In this document: one piece after another, positions 9,826 through 20,291 of the stretch
Layout: each line of letters starts with the position of its first letter
Position numbering within the stretch: the stretch's first letter is position 1
Assembly (NCBI RefSeq): GCF_000321045.1
Contig: NZ_HE578945.1
Coordinates: 486,018-550,017, forward strand
Length of the DNA stretch: 64,000 nucleotides
Origin: Phytobacter massiliensis JC163
GTDB taxonomy: Bacteria > Pseudomonadota > Gammaproteobacteria > Enterobacterales > Enterobacteriaceae
Reading direction: 5' to 3'
Program-made: the position numbers and the translations under genes
The notes under the pieces: model-generated
Databases searched by the model: none
What the model saw: only the letters and a program-made list of their open reading frames with translations
What the model was told of the DNA's origin: nothing

Positions 9826-10668
9826 ATGACCACAGAAAGCCCATTAATTTCGATTTACATGCCAACGTGGAACCGGCAGCAGCTGGCCATTCGCGCCATT
9901 AAGTCGGTGCTGCGTCAGGATTATCGCCACTGGGAAATGATTATCGTTGATGACTGCTCGGAGAACTTCGAACAGTTACAGCAGTATGTGAGCGAACTGA
10001 ACGATCCGCGCGTCAGCTATACCCGAAACGATTTTAACTCCGGCGCCTGCGCGGTACGCAACCAGGCGATTTTGCAGGCCAAAGGCGAATTTATTACCGG
10101 TATTGATGACGACGACGAATGGACGCCAGACCGCCTGTCGGTCTTTCTGGCAGACAAAGATAAGCTGACGACGCGGGCGTTTCTCTACGCTAACGACTAC
10201 GTCTGCGAAGGGGAGGTCTATTCCCAGCCTGCCAGCCTGCCGCTGTACCCGAAATCGCCGTTTTCCCGCAAGCTGTTCTACAAACGCAATATCATCGGCA
10301 ACCAGGTCTTTAGCTGGTCCTGGCGCTTTAAAGAGTGCCTGTTCGATACCCAGCTAAAAGCGGCGCAGGATTACGACATTTTCCTGCGGATGGTAGAGCA
10401 GTACGGCGAGCCCTGGAAAATCGACAAGGCGACGCAAATTCTGCACATCAACCACGGCGAGATGCAGATCACCTCGTCGCCGAAGAAGTTCTCCGGCTAT
10501 TTCCACTTTTACCGCAAGCACAAATCCCGTTTCGATCGCGCCAGCAAGAAATACCAGCTGTTCACGCTCTACCAGATCCGCAACAAGCGGATGAACTGGC
10601 GCACCCTGCTGACGCTCTTTTCCGTGCGTAACGGCAAACGTCTTGCTTACAGTCTGCGAGGGAAATAA
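9826..10668 (+). CDS. wcaA: colanic acid glycosyltransferase WcaA
   Basis: WcaA is a family 2 glycosyltransferase of the colanic acid pathway that acts at the cytoplasmic face of the inner membrane on the lipid-linked repeat unit. The 280-residue protein begins with the GT-A entry ISIYMPTWNRQQLAIRAI. It has VDDCS around residue 43 and IDDDDEW near residue 93 as the nucleotide-sugar and metal-binding motifs. The ATG at 9826, preceded by GGGGAAG, matches the family start; an upstream ATG at 9787 would add 13 unrelated residues. The gene ends one base into wcaB (ATG overlap), a sign of coupled translation. Confidence 0.95.
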   Translation: MTTESPLISIYMPTWNRQQLAIRAIKSVLRQDYRHWEMIIVDDCSENFEQLQQYVSELNDPRVSYTRNDFNSGACAVRNQAILQAKGEFITGIDDDDEWTPDRLSVFLADKDKLTTRAFLYANDYVCEGEVYSQPASLPLYPKSPFSRKLFYKRNIIGNQVFSWSWRFKECLFDTQLKAAQDYDIFLRMVEQYGEPWKIDKATQILHINHGEMQITSSPKKFSGYFHFYRKHKSRFDRASKKYQLFTLYQIRNKRMNWRTLLTLFSVRNGKRLAYSLRGK

Positions 10669-11159
10669 TGCGTCTGGAGGATTTTCGCGCTAACCACTGG
10701 AGCCTGCGCCCCTGCTGCATGGTAGCGGCATACCGCATTGCCCACTTCTGTTCCGTATGGCGCAAGAAAAATGTGCTGAACAACCTGTGGGCCGCGCCGG
10801 TGCTGGTGCTGTACCGCTTTATCACCGAATGTCTGTTCGGTTACGAGATCCAGGCGGCGGCAACCATTGGGCGGCGTTTTACCATCCACCACGGTTACGC
10901 GGTGGTCATCAATAAAAATGTGGTGGCGGGAGACGATTTTACCATTCGTCACGGGGTCACCATCGGTAACCGCGGCGCAGAGAGCCTGGACTGCCCGGTG
11001 ATTGGCGACGGCGTTGAGCTGGGGGCCAACGTGGTGATGATCGGTGATATCACCATTGGCAATAACGTCACTATCGGCGCGGGCTGCGTCGTGCTCGACA
11101 GCGTGCCTGACAACGCGCTGGTGGTGGGAGAGAAAGCGCAGGTGAAAGCAATCAAATGA
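10668..11159 (+). CDS. wcaB: colanic acid acetyltransferase WcaB
   Basis: WcaB is a hexapeptide-repeat O-acetyltransferase thought to place an acetyl group on a colanic acid sugar using acetyl-CoA. The 163-residue protein resembles serine acetyltransferase in its left-handed beta-helix. Repeated triplet motifs such as IGRRFTIHHG, IRHGVTIGNR, IGDGVELGANVVMIGDITIG and NNVTIGAGCVV run from about residue 65 to 150. His at HHGYAV is the likely catalytic base. It overlaps wcaA by one base and wcaC by four, within a tightly packed operon. Confidence 0.94.
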   Translation: MRLEDFRANHWSLRPCCMVAAYRIAHFCSVWRKKNVLNNLWAAPVLVLYRFITECLFGYEIQAAATIGRRFTIHHGYAVVINKNVVAGDDFTIRHGVTIGNRGAESLDCPVIGDGVELGANVVMIGDITIGNNVTIGAGCVVLDSVPDNALVVGEKAQVKAIK

Positions 11160-12373
11160 ATATTCTACAGTTTAATGTTCGCCTCGCTGAGGGTGGCGCC
11201 GCCGGCGTAGCGCTCGACCTGCATCAGCGCGCTTTGCAACAGGGAATGCAATCACGTTTTATCTATGGCTACGGCAAAGGCGGGCGCAAAAGCGTCAGCC
11301 ACGACCGCTACCCGGAAGTGGTTAAGCAGACGCCGCGCCTGACCTCCATTGCCAACCTGGCACTGTTTCGTCTCTTTAACCGCGACCTGTTTGGCAATCT
11401 GAATAATCTGTACCGTGAAATCAGCCGCACCCGCGGGCCGGTGGTGCTGCACTTCCACGTGATGCACAGCTACTGGCTTAACCTTGCGGATGTGGTCGCG
11501 TTCTGCCAGAAGCTGAAAGCGCATAAGCCGGACACCGGTTTTATCTGGACGCTGCACGACCACTGGAGCGTGACCGGCCGCTGCGCCTTCACCGACGGCT
11601 GTGAAGGGTGGAAAACCGACTGTCAGAAATGCCCGACGCTGAACAACTATCCGCCGGTTAAGGTTGACCGGGCGCACCAGCTGGTCAGCGGCAAACGCGC
11701 GCTGTTCCAGCAGATGCTGGCGCTGGGCTGCCAGTTTATCTCCCCCAGCCAGCATGTGGCCGACGCCTTTAACAGCCTGTACGGCGCAGGGCGCTGCCGC
11801 ATCATTAACAACGGCATCGATGTGGCGACCGAGGCTATTCTCGCCGAGCTGACGCCGGTTGCCGTCACGCCGGGGAAACCGAAAATTGCGATTGTGGCTC
11901 ACGACCTGCGCTACGACGGCAAGACCAATCAGCAGCTGGTGCGCGACATGATGGCGCTGGGCGAGAAGATTGAGCTGCACACCTTTGGCAAATTTTCGCC
12001 GTTTGAAGGGGCCAACGTGGTGAACCACGGCTTTGAAACGGATAAACGCAAGCTGATGAGCGCCCTTAACGAAATGGATGCGCTGGTATTCAGCTCCCGG
12101 GTCGATAACTACCCGTTAATTCTGTGCGAGGCGCTCTCCATCGGCGTGCCGGTGATAGCTACCCACAGTGACGCGGCGCGGGAAGTGCTGGAAAAGTCCG
12201 GCGGTAAGACCTTCGCCGAACACGACGTGCTACCGCTGGTACAACTGCAAAAGGCAGAGATTGCCGAAGCGGTATTCGGGACGAGCCTGGAGACTTTCCG
12301 CGCCCGCAGCCGTCGCGCCTATAGCGGCCAACAGATGCTGGAGGAGTATGTCTCGTTCTATCAGAGTCTGTAG
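11156..12373 (+). CDS. wcaC: colanic acid glycosyltransferase WcaC
   Basis: WcaC is a family 4 (GT-B fold) glycosyltransferase of colanic acid repeat-unit assembly. The 405-residue protein has an N-terminal half with NVRLAEGGAAGVALDLH. It also has a Cys-rich patch CAFTDGCEGWKTDCQKCPTL near residues 143-162 that is characteristic of this subgroup. The C-terminal half carries INNGID and the donor-binding E-x7-E region LILCEALSIGVPVIAT. Its last 26 bases overlap the start of wcaD. Confidence 0.95.
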   Translation: MNILQFNVRLAEGGAAGVALDLHQRALQQGMQSRFIYGYGKGGRKSVSHDRYPEVVKQTPRLTSIANLALFRLFNRDLFGNLNNLYREISRTRGPVVLHFHVMHSYWLNLADVVAFCQKLKAHKPDTGFIWTLHDHWSVTGRCAFTDGCEGWKTDCQKCPTLNNYPPVKVDRAHQLVSGKRALFQQMLALGCQFISPSQHVADAFNSLYGAGRCRIINNGIDVATEAILAELTPVAVTPGKPKIAIVAHDLRYDGKTNQQLVRDMMALGEKIELHTFGKFSPFEGANVVNHGFETDKRKLMSALNEMDALVFSSRVDNYPLILCEALSIGVPVIATHSDAAREVLEKSGGKTFAEHDVLPLVQLQKAEIAEAVFGTSLETFRARSRRAYSGQQMLEEYVSFYQSL

Positions 12374-13565
12374 TTATCTGTTGCTGCCGCTGATCTACCT
12401 GCTGGTGAACGTTAAACTTCTCCAGCTTGGCGAAAGCTTCCCGATAACCATTGTGACGTTCCTGCCGGTGCTGCTGCTGCTCTACGTTGAGCGCATCAAC
12501 CTCAAGCGGCTGCTGATCGCCTTAGGGACCGGGGCAGGGTTGACGCTGTTTAACTATATCTTCGGCCAGTCGCTGAATGCCGGAAAGTATGTCACCTCCA
12601 CCATGCTGTTTGTCTACATTGTTATCATCATCGGCATGGTGTGGAGCATCCGCTTTAAAACGGTGTCGCCGCATAACTACCGGAAAATTTTGCGTTTCTT
12701 CTATATTGTCGTGGGGCTGGTGGTCATGCTGGCGGCGGCAGAGATGGCGCAAATTATTCTTTCCGGCGGCAGCAGCCTGATGGAGACAATTTCGAAATAT
12801 CTGATTTACAGTAACAGTTATGTTCTGAATTTCATCAAATTTGGCGGACGGCGTACTACCGCCCTTTATTTCGAACCGGCTTTCTTCGCTCTGGCATTAA
12901 TCTCAATTTGGCTCAGCATCAAACAGTTTGGTATCAAAACGCCGAAAACCGATGCTATGATTCTGGCAGGGATAGTCCTTTCCGGATCGTTTTCAGGGGT
13001 AATGACATTTATCCTGTTTTATCTTCTGGAATGGGCTTTTCAGTATTTGAACAAAGAGGCGATACGCAAAAAGCTTCCGCTGGCTATTATTTCACTGGCA
13101 GTATTTGTGGTGGGGGTGGTGTTCGCCTTTCCCTATATTGCCGAACGCCTTGGTGATTTAGGTACGGAAGGGTCGTCATCATATTATCGTATTATTGGCC
13201 CGCTGGCGATGGTTGGATACTCGCTGACCAATATTGATGGTGTAGTAAGATTTGGCTCACTTTACGAATATGTTGCATCATTCGGAATCTTTAACGGTGC
13301 AGATGTCGGTAAAACCATAGACAATGGCTTGTATCTGTTAATTATCTATTTTTCATGGTTTGCCGTATTACTGACCGCGTGGTATCTGTGCAAAGTTGGA
13401 AAAATGATGCTCAACGCGTTTGGTAATAATCAGAATTTTCGTGTTCAGCTTTACCTGTTTACTCCGATATCGTTGTTTTTTACGGGGTCGATTTTTAGTC
13501 CTGAATACGCATTTTTAATTGTTTGTCCGTTTATTTTGCGCAAGGCGCTTAATATTTCGAGATGA
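12348..13565 (+). CDS. wcaD: colanic acid polymerase WcaD
   Basis: WcaD is the predicted Wzy-type polymerase that joins colanic acid repeat units in the periplasm. The protein has 405 residues from [13 protein letters not shown], with about ten hydrophobic membrane segments and a large loop around [20 protein letters not shown] that is typical of the family. The frame is open well upstream, but those codons lie inside wcaC. The ATG at 12348, directly after GGAGGAGT, gives the E. coli length. Translational coupling to wcaC is likely from the 26-base overlap. Confidence 0.94.
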   Translation: MSRSIRVCSYLLLPLIYLLVNVKLLQLGESFPITIVTFLPVLLLLYVERINLKRLLIALGTGAGLTLFNYIFGQSLNAGKYVTSTMLFVYIVIIIGMVWSIRFKTVSPHNYRKILRFFYIVVGLVVMLAAAEMAQIILSGGSSLMETISKYLIYSNSYVLNFIKFGGRRTTALYFEPAFFALALISIWLSIKQFGIKTPKTDAMILAGIVLSGSFSGVMTFILFYLLEWAFQYLNKEAIRKKLPLAIISLAVFVVGVVFAFPYIAERLGDLGTEGSSSYYRIIGPLAMVGYSLTNIDGVVRFGSLYEYVASFGIFNGADVGKTIDNGLYLLIIYFSWFAVLLTAWYLCKVGKMMLNAFGNNQNFRVQLYLFTPISLFFTGSIFSPEYAFLIVCPFILRKALNISR

Positions 13566-13581
13566 GGATGAGGTGGGGCTC

Positions 13582-14328
13582 ATGCTACTAAGCATTATTA
13601 CCGTCGCGTTTCGTAATTTTGACGGCGTGAAGAAAACCTATGCGTCGCTGGCCCATCTGGCCCAGGCGCAGGACATCGCCTTCGAATGGATTGTTATCGA
13701 TGGCGGTTCGGCCGACGGTACTGCGGAATTTCTGGAAAACCTTAACGGTCAGTACCACTTACGCTTTGTAAGCGAAAAAGATAACGGCATTTACGACGCG
13801 ATGAACAAGGGCATTAAGATGGCTGACGGCCACTTCGCGCTGTTCCTTAACTCCGGTGACATCCTGCATCCGGAAAGCGTAGATGTCATTCGCCAGCTGG
13901 CGCAGAAAAAAGATAATGCCATGTACATTGGCGACGCGCTGTTAGATTTCGGCGACGGCAGCAAAATTCGCCGCAGCGCAAAAAGCGGCTGGTATATTTA
14001 CCACAGCCTGCCGGCCAGCCATCAGGCAATATTTTTCCCGGTGAGCGGCCTTAAAACCTACCCCTACGATTTGCAATATAAAGTCTCTTCCGATTACGCG
14101 CTGGCCGCCAGAATGTTTAAAGCGGGCTATCCCTTTAAACGCCTGCATGGCCTGGTCTCTGAATTTTCGATGGGCGGCGTGTCAACGTCGAATAACCTTG
14201 AATTATGCAGGGATGCTCGTGACGTTCAGCGCAAAATATTACATGTGCCGGGCTTCTGGGCGCAATTATCTTATCTGCTGCGCTTACGCACCACCGGCAA
14301 AGCTAAAGCCTTATATAACAAAGCATAA
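13582..14328 (+). CDS. wcaE: colanic acid glycosyltransferase WcaE
   Basis: WcaE is a family 2 glycosyltransferase of colanic acid assembly. The 248-residue protein starts at [16 protein letters not shown]. It shows the GT-A motifs [10 protein letters not shown] near residue 35 and SGDILHPE near residue 90, and the acceptor-side segment [19 protein letters not shown] start 21 codons upstream would run into the end of wcaD and is rejected. wcaF follows after 22 bases with its own ribosome site. Confidence 0.95.
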   Translation: MLLSIITVAFRNFDGVKKTYASLAHLAQAQDIAFEWIVIDGGSADGTAEFLENLNGQYHLRFVSEKDNGIYDAMNKGIKMADGHFALFLNSGDILHPESVDVIRQLAQKKDNAMYIGDALLDFGDGSKIRRSAKSGWYIYHSLPASHQAIFFPVSGLKTYPYDLQYKVSSDYALAARMFKAGYPFKRLHGLVSEFSMGGVSTSNNLELCRDARDVQRKILHVPGFWAQLSYLLRLRTTGKAKALYNKA

Positions 14329-14350
14329 AGTATAAATATAAGGAAAAACG

Positions 14351-14905
14351 ATGCAGGAATTAAACGGATTCTCCGTGCCGAAAGGCTTTCGGGGCGGCAG
14401 TGCTATTAAGGTTCAACTGTGGTGGGCGGTGCAGGCAACATTATTCGCGTGGTCGCCACAAATAATGTATCGCTGGCGCGCTTTTCTGCTGCGTTTATTC
14501 GGCGCAAAAATCGGAAAAAACGTAGTGATTCGCCCTTCAGTAAAAATAACGTACCCGTGGAAACTCACCCTTGGCGATTATAGCTGGGTAGGGGATGACG
14601 CGGTTTTATACACCCTTGGTGATATTACTGTCGGCGCTAATTCGGTGATTTCGCAGAAATGTTATTTGTGCACCGGCAGCCATGATTACGCCAGTAAACA
14701 TTTTGATATTAACGCGACGCCAATCGTGATTGGCGAGAAATGCTGGCTGGCGACGGATGTTTTTGTCGCCCCCGGCGTGCATATCGGCGACGGAACGGTC
14801 GTCGGCGCGCGCAGCAGCGTTTTTAAAACGCTTCCGGCAAACATGATTTGCCGGGGCAATCCGGCAGTGGTGATACGCCAACGCGTAGAAACTCATAACT
14901 TCTGA
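14351..14905 (+). CDS. wcaF: colanic acid acetyltransferase WcaF
   Basis: WcaF is the second hexapeptide-repeat acetyltransferase of the cluster. The 184-residue protein has a short helical N-terminus (residues 1-55) and a LacA/NodL-like left-handed beta-helix. Motifs include [37 protein letters not shown] with the catalytic His, and [18 protein letters not shown]. Colanic acid carries O-acetyl groups, and WcaB and WcaF are thought to add them to different sugars. Confidence 0.94.
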   Translation: MQELNGFSVPKGFRGGSAIKVQLWWAVQATLFAWSPQIMYRWRAFLLRLFGAKIGKNVVIRPSVKITYPWKLTLGDYSWVGDDAVLYTLGDITVGANSVISQKCYLCTGSHDYASKHFDINATPIVIGEKCWLATDVFVAPGVHIGDGTVVGARSSVFKTLPANMICRGNPAVVIRQRVETHNF

Positions 14906-14925
14906 TAAGTCTGGAGAAAATAAAC

Positions 14926-16047
14926 ATGTCTAAAGTCGCTCTCATTACCGGCGTAACCGGGCAGGATGGTTCTTATCTGGCGGAACTCCTGCTGGAGAAA
15001 GGCTATGAAGTGCACGGTATTAAACGTCGCGCCTCTTCGTTCAATACCGAGCGTGTGGACCATATCTATCAGGATCCGCATACCAGCAATCCGAAGTTTC
15101 ATCTGCACTATGGCGACCTGACCGACACCTCCAACCTGACCCGTATCCTGCAGGAAGTGCAGCCGGATGAGGTCTACAACCTGGGGGCGATGAGTCACGT
15201 AGCGGTCTCTTTTGAATCACCGGAATATACTGCCGACGTTGATGCCATGGGCACGCTGCGTCTGCTGGAGGCGATTCGCTTCTTAGGCCTTGAGAAGAAA
15301 ACCCGTTTTTACCAGGCGTCTACCTCCGAGCTGTACGGCCTGGTGCAGGAGATCCCGCAGAAAGAGACCACCCCGTTCTACCCGCGCTCGCCGTATGCGG
15401 TCGCCAAGCTGTACGCCTACTGGATCACCGTGAACTACCGTGAATCTTACGGCATGTACGCCTGCAACGGCATTCTGTTCAACCACGAATCCCCGCGCCG
15501 CGGCGAAACTTTCGTAACCCGCAAAATCACCCGTGCGATTGCCAACATTGCTCAGGGGCTGGAGTCCTGCCTGTACCTCGGCAATATGGACTCCCTGCGC
15601 GACTGGGGTCACGCCAAAGATTACGTGAAAATGCAGTGGATGATGCTGCAACAGGAAAAACCGGAAGATTTCGTTATCGCCACCGGCGTGCAGTACTCCG
15701 TTCGCCAGTTTGTCGAAATGGCGGCGGCGCAGCTGGGTATCAAACTGCGCTTTGAAGGCACCGGCGTGGAAGAGAAGGGCATTGTGGTCTCGGTGACCGG
15801 TCATGACGCCCCGGGTGTTAAACCCGGCGATGTGATTGTTGCCGTTGACCCGCGCTACTTCCGTCCTGCGGAAGTGGAAACCCTGCTGGGCGACCCGACC
15901 AAAGCGCATGAAAAACTGGGCTGGAAACCAGAAACCACCCTGCAGGAGATGGTCTCTGAAATGGTCGCGAAAGATCTCGAAGCGGCGAAAAAACACTCGT
16001 TGCTTAAGGCCCACGGTTACGAGGTGGCCATCGCGCTGGAGTCCTGA
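14926..16047 (+). CDS. gmd: GDP-mannose 4,6-dehydratase
   Basis: Gmd converts GDP-D-mannose to GDP-4-keto-6-deoxymannose, the first step to GDP-L-fucose. The 373-residue protein is a short-chain dehydrogenase-type enzyme. It has the NADP-binding [10 protein letters not shown] at residues 9-18, the catalytic Ser/Thr region STSELYG, and YxxxK as YAVAK. fcl follows with a two-base gap. Confidence 0.98.
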   Translation: MSKVALITGVTGQDGSYLAELLLEKGYEVHGIKRRASSFNTERVDHIYQDPHTSNPKFHLHYGDLTDTSNLTRILQEVQPDEVYNLGAMSHVAVSFESPEYTADVDAMGTLRLLEAIRFLGLEKKTRFYQASTSELYGLVQEIPQKETTPFYPRSPYAVAKLYAYWITVNYRESYGMYACNGILFNHESPRRGETFVTRKITRAIANIAQGLESCLYLGNMDSLRDWGHAKDYVKMQWMMLQQEKPEDFVIATGVQYSVRQFVEMAAAQLGIKLRFEGTGVEEKGIVVSVTGHDAPGVKPGDVIVAVDPRYFRPAEVETLLGDPTKAHEKLGWKPETTLQEMVSEMVAKDLEAAKKHSLLKAHGYEVAIALES

Positions 16048-16049
16048 GC

Positions 16050-17015
16050 ATGACGAAAAAACGTATCTTTGTCGCGGGACACCGCGGCATGGTGGGGTCC
16101 GCCATCGTCCGCCTGCTTGCGTCGCGCGACGACGTGGAGCTGGTACTGCGCAGCCGTGAAGAGCTGAACCTGCTTGACGCCCAGGCGGTGCAGGCGTTCT
16201 TCGCCAGCGAACGTATCGATCAGGTCTATCTGGCGGCGGCAAAAGTGGGCGGTATTGTCGCCAATAATACCTACCCGGCGGATTTCATCTACGAGAACAT
16301 GATGATCGAGAGCAACATCATTCACGCCGCGCACCTCAACGACGTGAATAAGCTGCTGTTCCTTGGTTCATCCTGTATCTACCCGAAGCTGGCGAAACAG
16401 CCGATGGCCGAGAGCGAACTGCTGCAGGGCACGCTTGAAGCCACTAACGAGCCCTACGCGATTGCCAAAATTGCCGGGATCAAGCTGTGCGAATCGTACA
16501 ACCGTCAGTACAACCGCGATTATCGCTCGGTGATGCCCACCAACCTGTACGGGCCGAACGATAACTTCCACCCCAGCAATTCGCATGTTATTCCGGCGCT
16601 GCTCAGACGCTTCCATGAGGCGACGCTGGGCAACGCGCCGGATGTGGTGGTGTGGGGCAGCGGCACGCCGATGCGCGAGTTCCTGCACGTCGACGATATG
16701 GCGGCGGCCAGCATTCATGTGATGGAGCTGGACCGCGAAGTCTGGCAGGAGAACACCGAGCCGATGCTGTCGCACATTAACGTCGGTACCGGTATCGACT
16801 GCACTATCCGCGAGCTGGCGCAGACCATCGCTCAGGTTGTCGGCTACAAAGGCCGGGTGGTCTTCGATGCCACCAAGCCCGACGGCACGCCGCGCAAGCT
16901 GCTGGACGTCACCCGTCTGCACGCCCTTGGCTGGTATCACGAAATTTCACTGGAGCAGGGGCTTGCCAGCACTTACCAGTGGTTTCTCGAAAACCAGCAA
17001 CGGTTTCGGGGGTAA
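16050..17015 (+). CDS. fcl: GDP-L-fucose synthase
   Basis: Fcl (WcaG) is the epimerase-reductase that turns GDP-4-keto-6-deoxymannose into GDP-L-fucose using NADPH. The 321-residue protein has GHRGMVGSA as the nucleotide-binding loop (residues 10-18), GSSCIYPK around residue 107, and YAIAK as the catalytic Tyr/Lys pair. The stop codon overlaps the ATG of gmm by one base (TAATG), which suggests coupled translation. Confidence 0.98.
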   Translation: MTKKRIFVAGHRGMVGSAIVRLLASRDDVELVLRSREELNLLDAQAVQAFFASERIDQVYLAAAKVGGIVANNTYPADFIYENMMIESNIIHAAHLNDVNKLLFLGSSCIYPKLAKQPMAESELLQGTLEATNEPYAIAKIAGIKLCESYNRQYNRDYRSVMPTNLYGPNDNFHPSNSHVIPALLRRFHEATLGNAPDVVVWGSGTPMREFLHVDDMAAASIHVMELDREVWQENTEPMLSHINVGTGIDCTIRELAQTIAQVVGYKGRVVFDATKPDGTPRKLLDVTRLHALGWYHEISLEQGLASTYQWFLENQQRFRG

Positions 17016-17491
17016 TGATGTTTTTACGTCCAGAAGATTTTGCCACCGTAGTGCGCTCAACCCCGCTGGTCTCGATCGATCTTATCGTTGAGAACGACCG
17101 CGGCGAGTATTTGCTCGGCAAGCGCACTAACCGTCCGGCACAGGGGTACTGGTTTGTACCCGGCGGCCGGGTGCAAAAAGATGAGCCGCTGACCGCCGCG
17201 TTTGAACGCCTGACGCTGGCTGAACTGGGCGTGCGCCTGCCGATGTCGGCAGGCCAGTTTTACGGCGTCTGGCAGCACTTCTATGACGACAACTTCTCCG
17301 GTAGCGACTTCACCACCCATTACATTGTGCTGGGTTTTCGCCTGCGGGTGGACGCGCCGACCCTGACGCTGCCGCAGGAGCAGCATGACGACTACCGCTG
17401 GGTGACGCCCGAGGCGCTGCTGACCGACCCGCTGGTGCACGAAAACAGCCGCGCCTACTTCCGCGACGCGCCGGGAGTACCGGGCTTATGA
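17015..17491 (+). CDS. gmm: GDP-mannose mannosyl hydrolase (Nudix)
   Basis: Gmm (WcaH, NudD) hydrolyses GDP-mannose and GDP-glucose to GDP plus the sugar and may tune the GDP-mannose pool. The 158-residue protein starts [10 protein letters not shown] and contains a Nudix box in the variant form typical of Gmm, running from GGRVQKDE to LAELG. It sits between fcl and wcaI, overlapping both by a few bases. An upstream frame extension lies within fcl and is not used. Confidence 0.95.
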   Translation: MMFLRPEDFATVVRSTPLVSIDLIVENDRGEYLLGKRTNRPAQGYWFVPGGRVQKDEPLTAAFERLTLAELGVRLPMSAGQFYGVWQHFYDDNFSGSDFTTHYIVLGFRLRVDAPTLTLPQEQHDDYRWVTPEALLTDPLVHENSRAYFRDAPGVPGL

Positions 17492-18786
17492 AAATTCTTG
17501 TGTACGGCATCAACTACTCGCCGGAGCTGACCGGTATCGGTAAATACACCGGCGAAATGGTCGAGTGGATGGCGCAGCAGGGGCACGACGTGCGGGTTAT
17601 CACCGCGCCGCCTTACTACCCCGAATGGCAGACCGGCGAGGGCTATTCGGCCTGGCGCTGGCGTCGGGAAACGGGCGCCGCTACCGTCTGGCGCTGCCCG
17701 CTGTACGTGCCGAAGCAGCCCTCAACGGTAAAACGACTGATTCATCTCACCAGTTTCGCCGTGAGCAGCTTTTTCCCGCTGATGGCCCAGCGTCGCTGGA
17801 AGCCGGATCGCATCATTGGCGTGGTGCCAACCCTGTTTTGTACGCCGGGTATGCGGCTGCTGGCAAAACTGACCGGCGCGCGCACGCTGGTGCACATTCA
17901 GGATTATGAAGTAGACGCCATGCTCGGTCTGGGCATGGCCGGTAAAGGCAAAGGCGGCATGGTAGGAAAACTGGCTACCGCCTTTGAGCGCCGCAACCTG
18001 CTCAACGTCGACAATGTTTCCACTATCTCTCGCTCAATGATCAATAAAGCCCGGGAGAAAGGGGTGGCGGCACAGCGGCTAATTTTCTTCCCTAACTGGT
18101 CAGAAGTGGCCCGCTTCCGCGAAGTCGATGCGGCGAAGGTTGCCGCGCTGCGCGCGCAGCTTGGGCTGCCGGAAGAGAAAAAGATCGTGCTCTACTCCGG
18201 CAACATTGGCGAAAAGCAGGGGCTGGAAAATGTTATCGCGGCGGCGGCGGAGCTGCGCGATAAGCCCTGGCTGTTTGTGATTGTCGGTCAGGGCGGCGGC
18301 AAGGCGCGGCTGGAGAAACAGGCCCGGCAACTGGGGCTTGAGAATGTGAAATTCTTCCCGCTGCAGCCCTATGACGCCCTGCCAGCGCTGCTTTCGATGG
18401 CGGACTGCCATCTGGTTATTCAGAAACGGGGCGCGGCAGATGCCGTTCTGCCTTCGAAACTGACCAATATTCTGGCGGCGGGGGGCAATGCCGTTATCAC
18501 CGCCGAAGCGACAACCGAGCTGGGCCAGCTGTGCCTTGCCTCGCCGGGCATCGCCGTTTGCGTCGAGCCGGAGTCCGTTGCGGCGCTGACGTCAGGCATC
18601 GCGCAGGCGCTGCTGATGCCCAAAAACAATGCGGTGGCGCGCGAATATGCCGAACGCATGCTCGATAAAGAGAGCGTGTTAACCCAGTTTATGGCTGATA
18701 TTTCCCGGAGCGATCCGACTGGCGCAGCGCCCGTTACGTCTGCGTCCGAACGTCTGAATTACGAAGGGAATGGGGATAAATCATGA
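17488..18786 (+). CDS. wcaI: colanic acid glycosyltransferase WcaI
   Basis: WcaI is a family 4 glycosyltransferase that adds a sugar (thought to be fucose) to the colanic acid lipid-linked intermediate. The 432 residues include an N-terminal [15 protein letters not shown] and a C-terminal donor domain with [12 protein letters not shown] and [21 protein letters not shown]. The protein is about 25 residues longer than I remember for E. coli WcaI. The excess is a polar tail ([17 protein letters not shown] and on) that overlaps the manC start by four bases. Confidence 0.94.
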   Translation: MKILVYGINYSPELTGIGKYTGEMVEWMAQQGHDVRVITAPPYYPEWQTGEGYSAWRWRRETGAATVWRCPLYVPKQPSTVKRLIHLTSFAVSSFFPLMAQRRWKPDRIIGVVPTLFCTPGMRLLAKLTGARTLVHIQDYEVDAMLGLGMAGKGKGGMVGKLATAFERRNLLNVDNVSTISRSMINKAREKGVAAQRLIFFPNWSEVARFREVDAAKVAALRAQLGLPEEKKIVLYSGNIGEKQGLENVIAAAAELRDKPWLFVIVGQGGGKARLEKQARQLGLENVKFFPLQPYDALPALLSMADCHLVIQKRGAADAVLPSKLTNILAAGGNAVITAEATTELGQLCLASPGIAVCVEPESVAALTSGIAQALLMPKNNAVAREYAERMLDKESVLTQFMADISRSDPTGAAPVTSASERLNYEGNGDKS

Positions 18787-20219
18787 GTCAAACGCAACTG
18801 TATCCTGTCGTGATGGCTGGCGGCTCCGGCAGCCGCCTGTGGCCGCTGTCGCGCGTGCTCTATCCAAAACAATTTCTATGCCTGAAAGGGGATCTCTCCA
18901 TGCTGCAGACCACCGTTTGCCGCCTGGAAGGGGTTGAGTGCGAAAGCCCGGTGGTTATCTGTAATGAACAGCACCGCTTTATCGTTGCCGAGCAGCTGCG
19001 TGAACTTAATAAGCTGACCGAGAACATTATTCTGGAACCTGCCGGGCGTAACACCGCGCCCGCCATCGCGCTGGCGGCAATGGCGGTAAAACGCCACAAC
19101 CCGCAAACGGACCCGCTGATGCTGGTACTGGCGGCGGACCATGTGATTCAGGATGAAGAGGCGTTTCGCTCCTCGGTACGCCAGGCGCTGCCCTGGGCGG
19201 AGCAGGGCAAGCTGGTGACCTTTGGCATCGTGCCGGACCTGCCCGAAACCGGCTATGGCTACATCCGCCGCGGCGAGTTGTGCGAGGGCCGCGAAGACGC
19301 GGTCGCCTTTAACGTCGCCCAGTTTGTGGAGAAACCCAACGTAGAGACTGCGCAGGCCTACGTGGCAAGCGGCGAGTACTACTGGAACAGCGGCATGTTT
19401 CTGTTCCGCGCCGGCCGCTATCTGGAAGAGCTGCAAAAATTCCGCCCGGATATCTATGCCGCCTGCGAACAGGCCATGAGCGCCACCGACCCGGATCTCG
19501 ACTTTATCCGCGTTAATGAAGAGGCGTTCCTTGCCTGTCCCGACGAATCTATCGACTACGCGGTGATGGAAAAGACCGCCGACGCGGTCGTTGTCCCGAT
19601 GGACGCGGGCTGGAGCGATGTCGGCTCCTGGTCTTCCCTGTGGGAGATCAGCGCCCATACCCCGGAAGGCAACGTCCATCACGGCGACGTTATCACCCAT
19701 GAGACGGAAAACAGCTTTGTTTACGCCGAATCGGGGCTGGTGACGACCGTCGGGGTGAAAGACCTGGTAGTGGTACAGACCAAAGACGCGGTGCTGATTG
19801 CCGATCGCAACCACGTTCAGGATGTCAAAAAGGTGGTGGAGCAGATCAAAGCCGATGGCCGCCATGAGCACCATATTCACCGCGAAGTGTACCGCCCGTG
19901 GGGCAAATATGACTCCATCGACGCGGGCGATCGTTATCAGGTTAAGCGTATCACCGTTAAGCCCGGCGAAGGGCTGTCGGTGCAGATGCACCACCACCGG
20001 GCTGAACACTGGGTGGTGGTAGCGGGCACCGCCAAAGTCACCATCAATGACGAGGTGAAGCTACTGGGCGAAAACGAGTCGGTCTACATCCCGCTCGGCG
20101 CGCGTCACTGCCTGGAGAACCCCGGCAAGATCCCGCTCGACCTGATTGAGGTGCGCTCCGGTTCGTACCTGGAAGAAGATGATGTGGTGCGGTTTGAGGA
20201 CCGCTACGGCCGCGTATAA
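18783..20219 (+). CDS. manC: mannose-1-phosphate guanylyltransferase
   Basis: ManC (CpsB) makes GDP-mannose from GTP and mannose-1-phosphate, feeding gmd and fcl. The 478-residue protein has the pyrophosphorylase signature [14 protein letters not shown] at its N-terminus and VEKP in the nucleotidyltransferase domain. A C-terminal cupin follows ([20 protein letters not shown], then [10 protein letters not shown]), related to type II mannose-6-phosphate isomerases. manB follows after 72 bases. Confidence 0.97.
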   Translation: MSQTQLYPVVMAGGSGSRLWPLSRVLYPKQFLCLKGDLSMLQTTVCRLEGVECESPVVICNEQHRFIVAEQLRELNKLTENIILEPAGRNTAPAIALAAMAVKRHNPQTDPLMLVLAADHVIQDEEAFRSSVRQALPWAEQGKLVTFGIVPDLPETGYGYIRRGELCEGREDAVAFNVAQFVEKPNVETAQAYVASGEYYWNSGMFLFRAGRYLEELQKFRPDIYAACEQAMSATDPDLDFIRVNEEAFLACPDESIDYAVMEKTADAVVVPMDAGWSDVGSWSSLWEISAHTPEGNVHHGDVITHETENSFVYAESGLVTTVGVKDLVVVQTKDAVLIADRNHVQDVKKVVEQIKADGRHEHHIHREVYRPWGKYDSIDAGDRYQVKRITVKPGEGLSVQMHHHRAEHWVVVAGTAKVTINDEVKLLGENESVYIPLGARHCLENPGKIPLDLIEVRSGSYLEEDDVVRFEDRYGRV

Positions 20220-20291
20220 CGCCTGATTAATTAAGCATGAATTTTCTCCTGTCGGGAGAGGGCTAACTGTTGCCTGAAAAAGGGTAAAAAG

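Noticed and set aside
12168-12347. 60-codon N-terminal extension of WcaD
   Set aside because: These codons lie entirely within wcaC in another frame. The ATG at 12348 has a GGAGGAGT site and gives the normal 405 residues.
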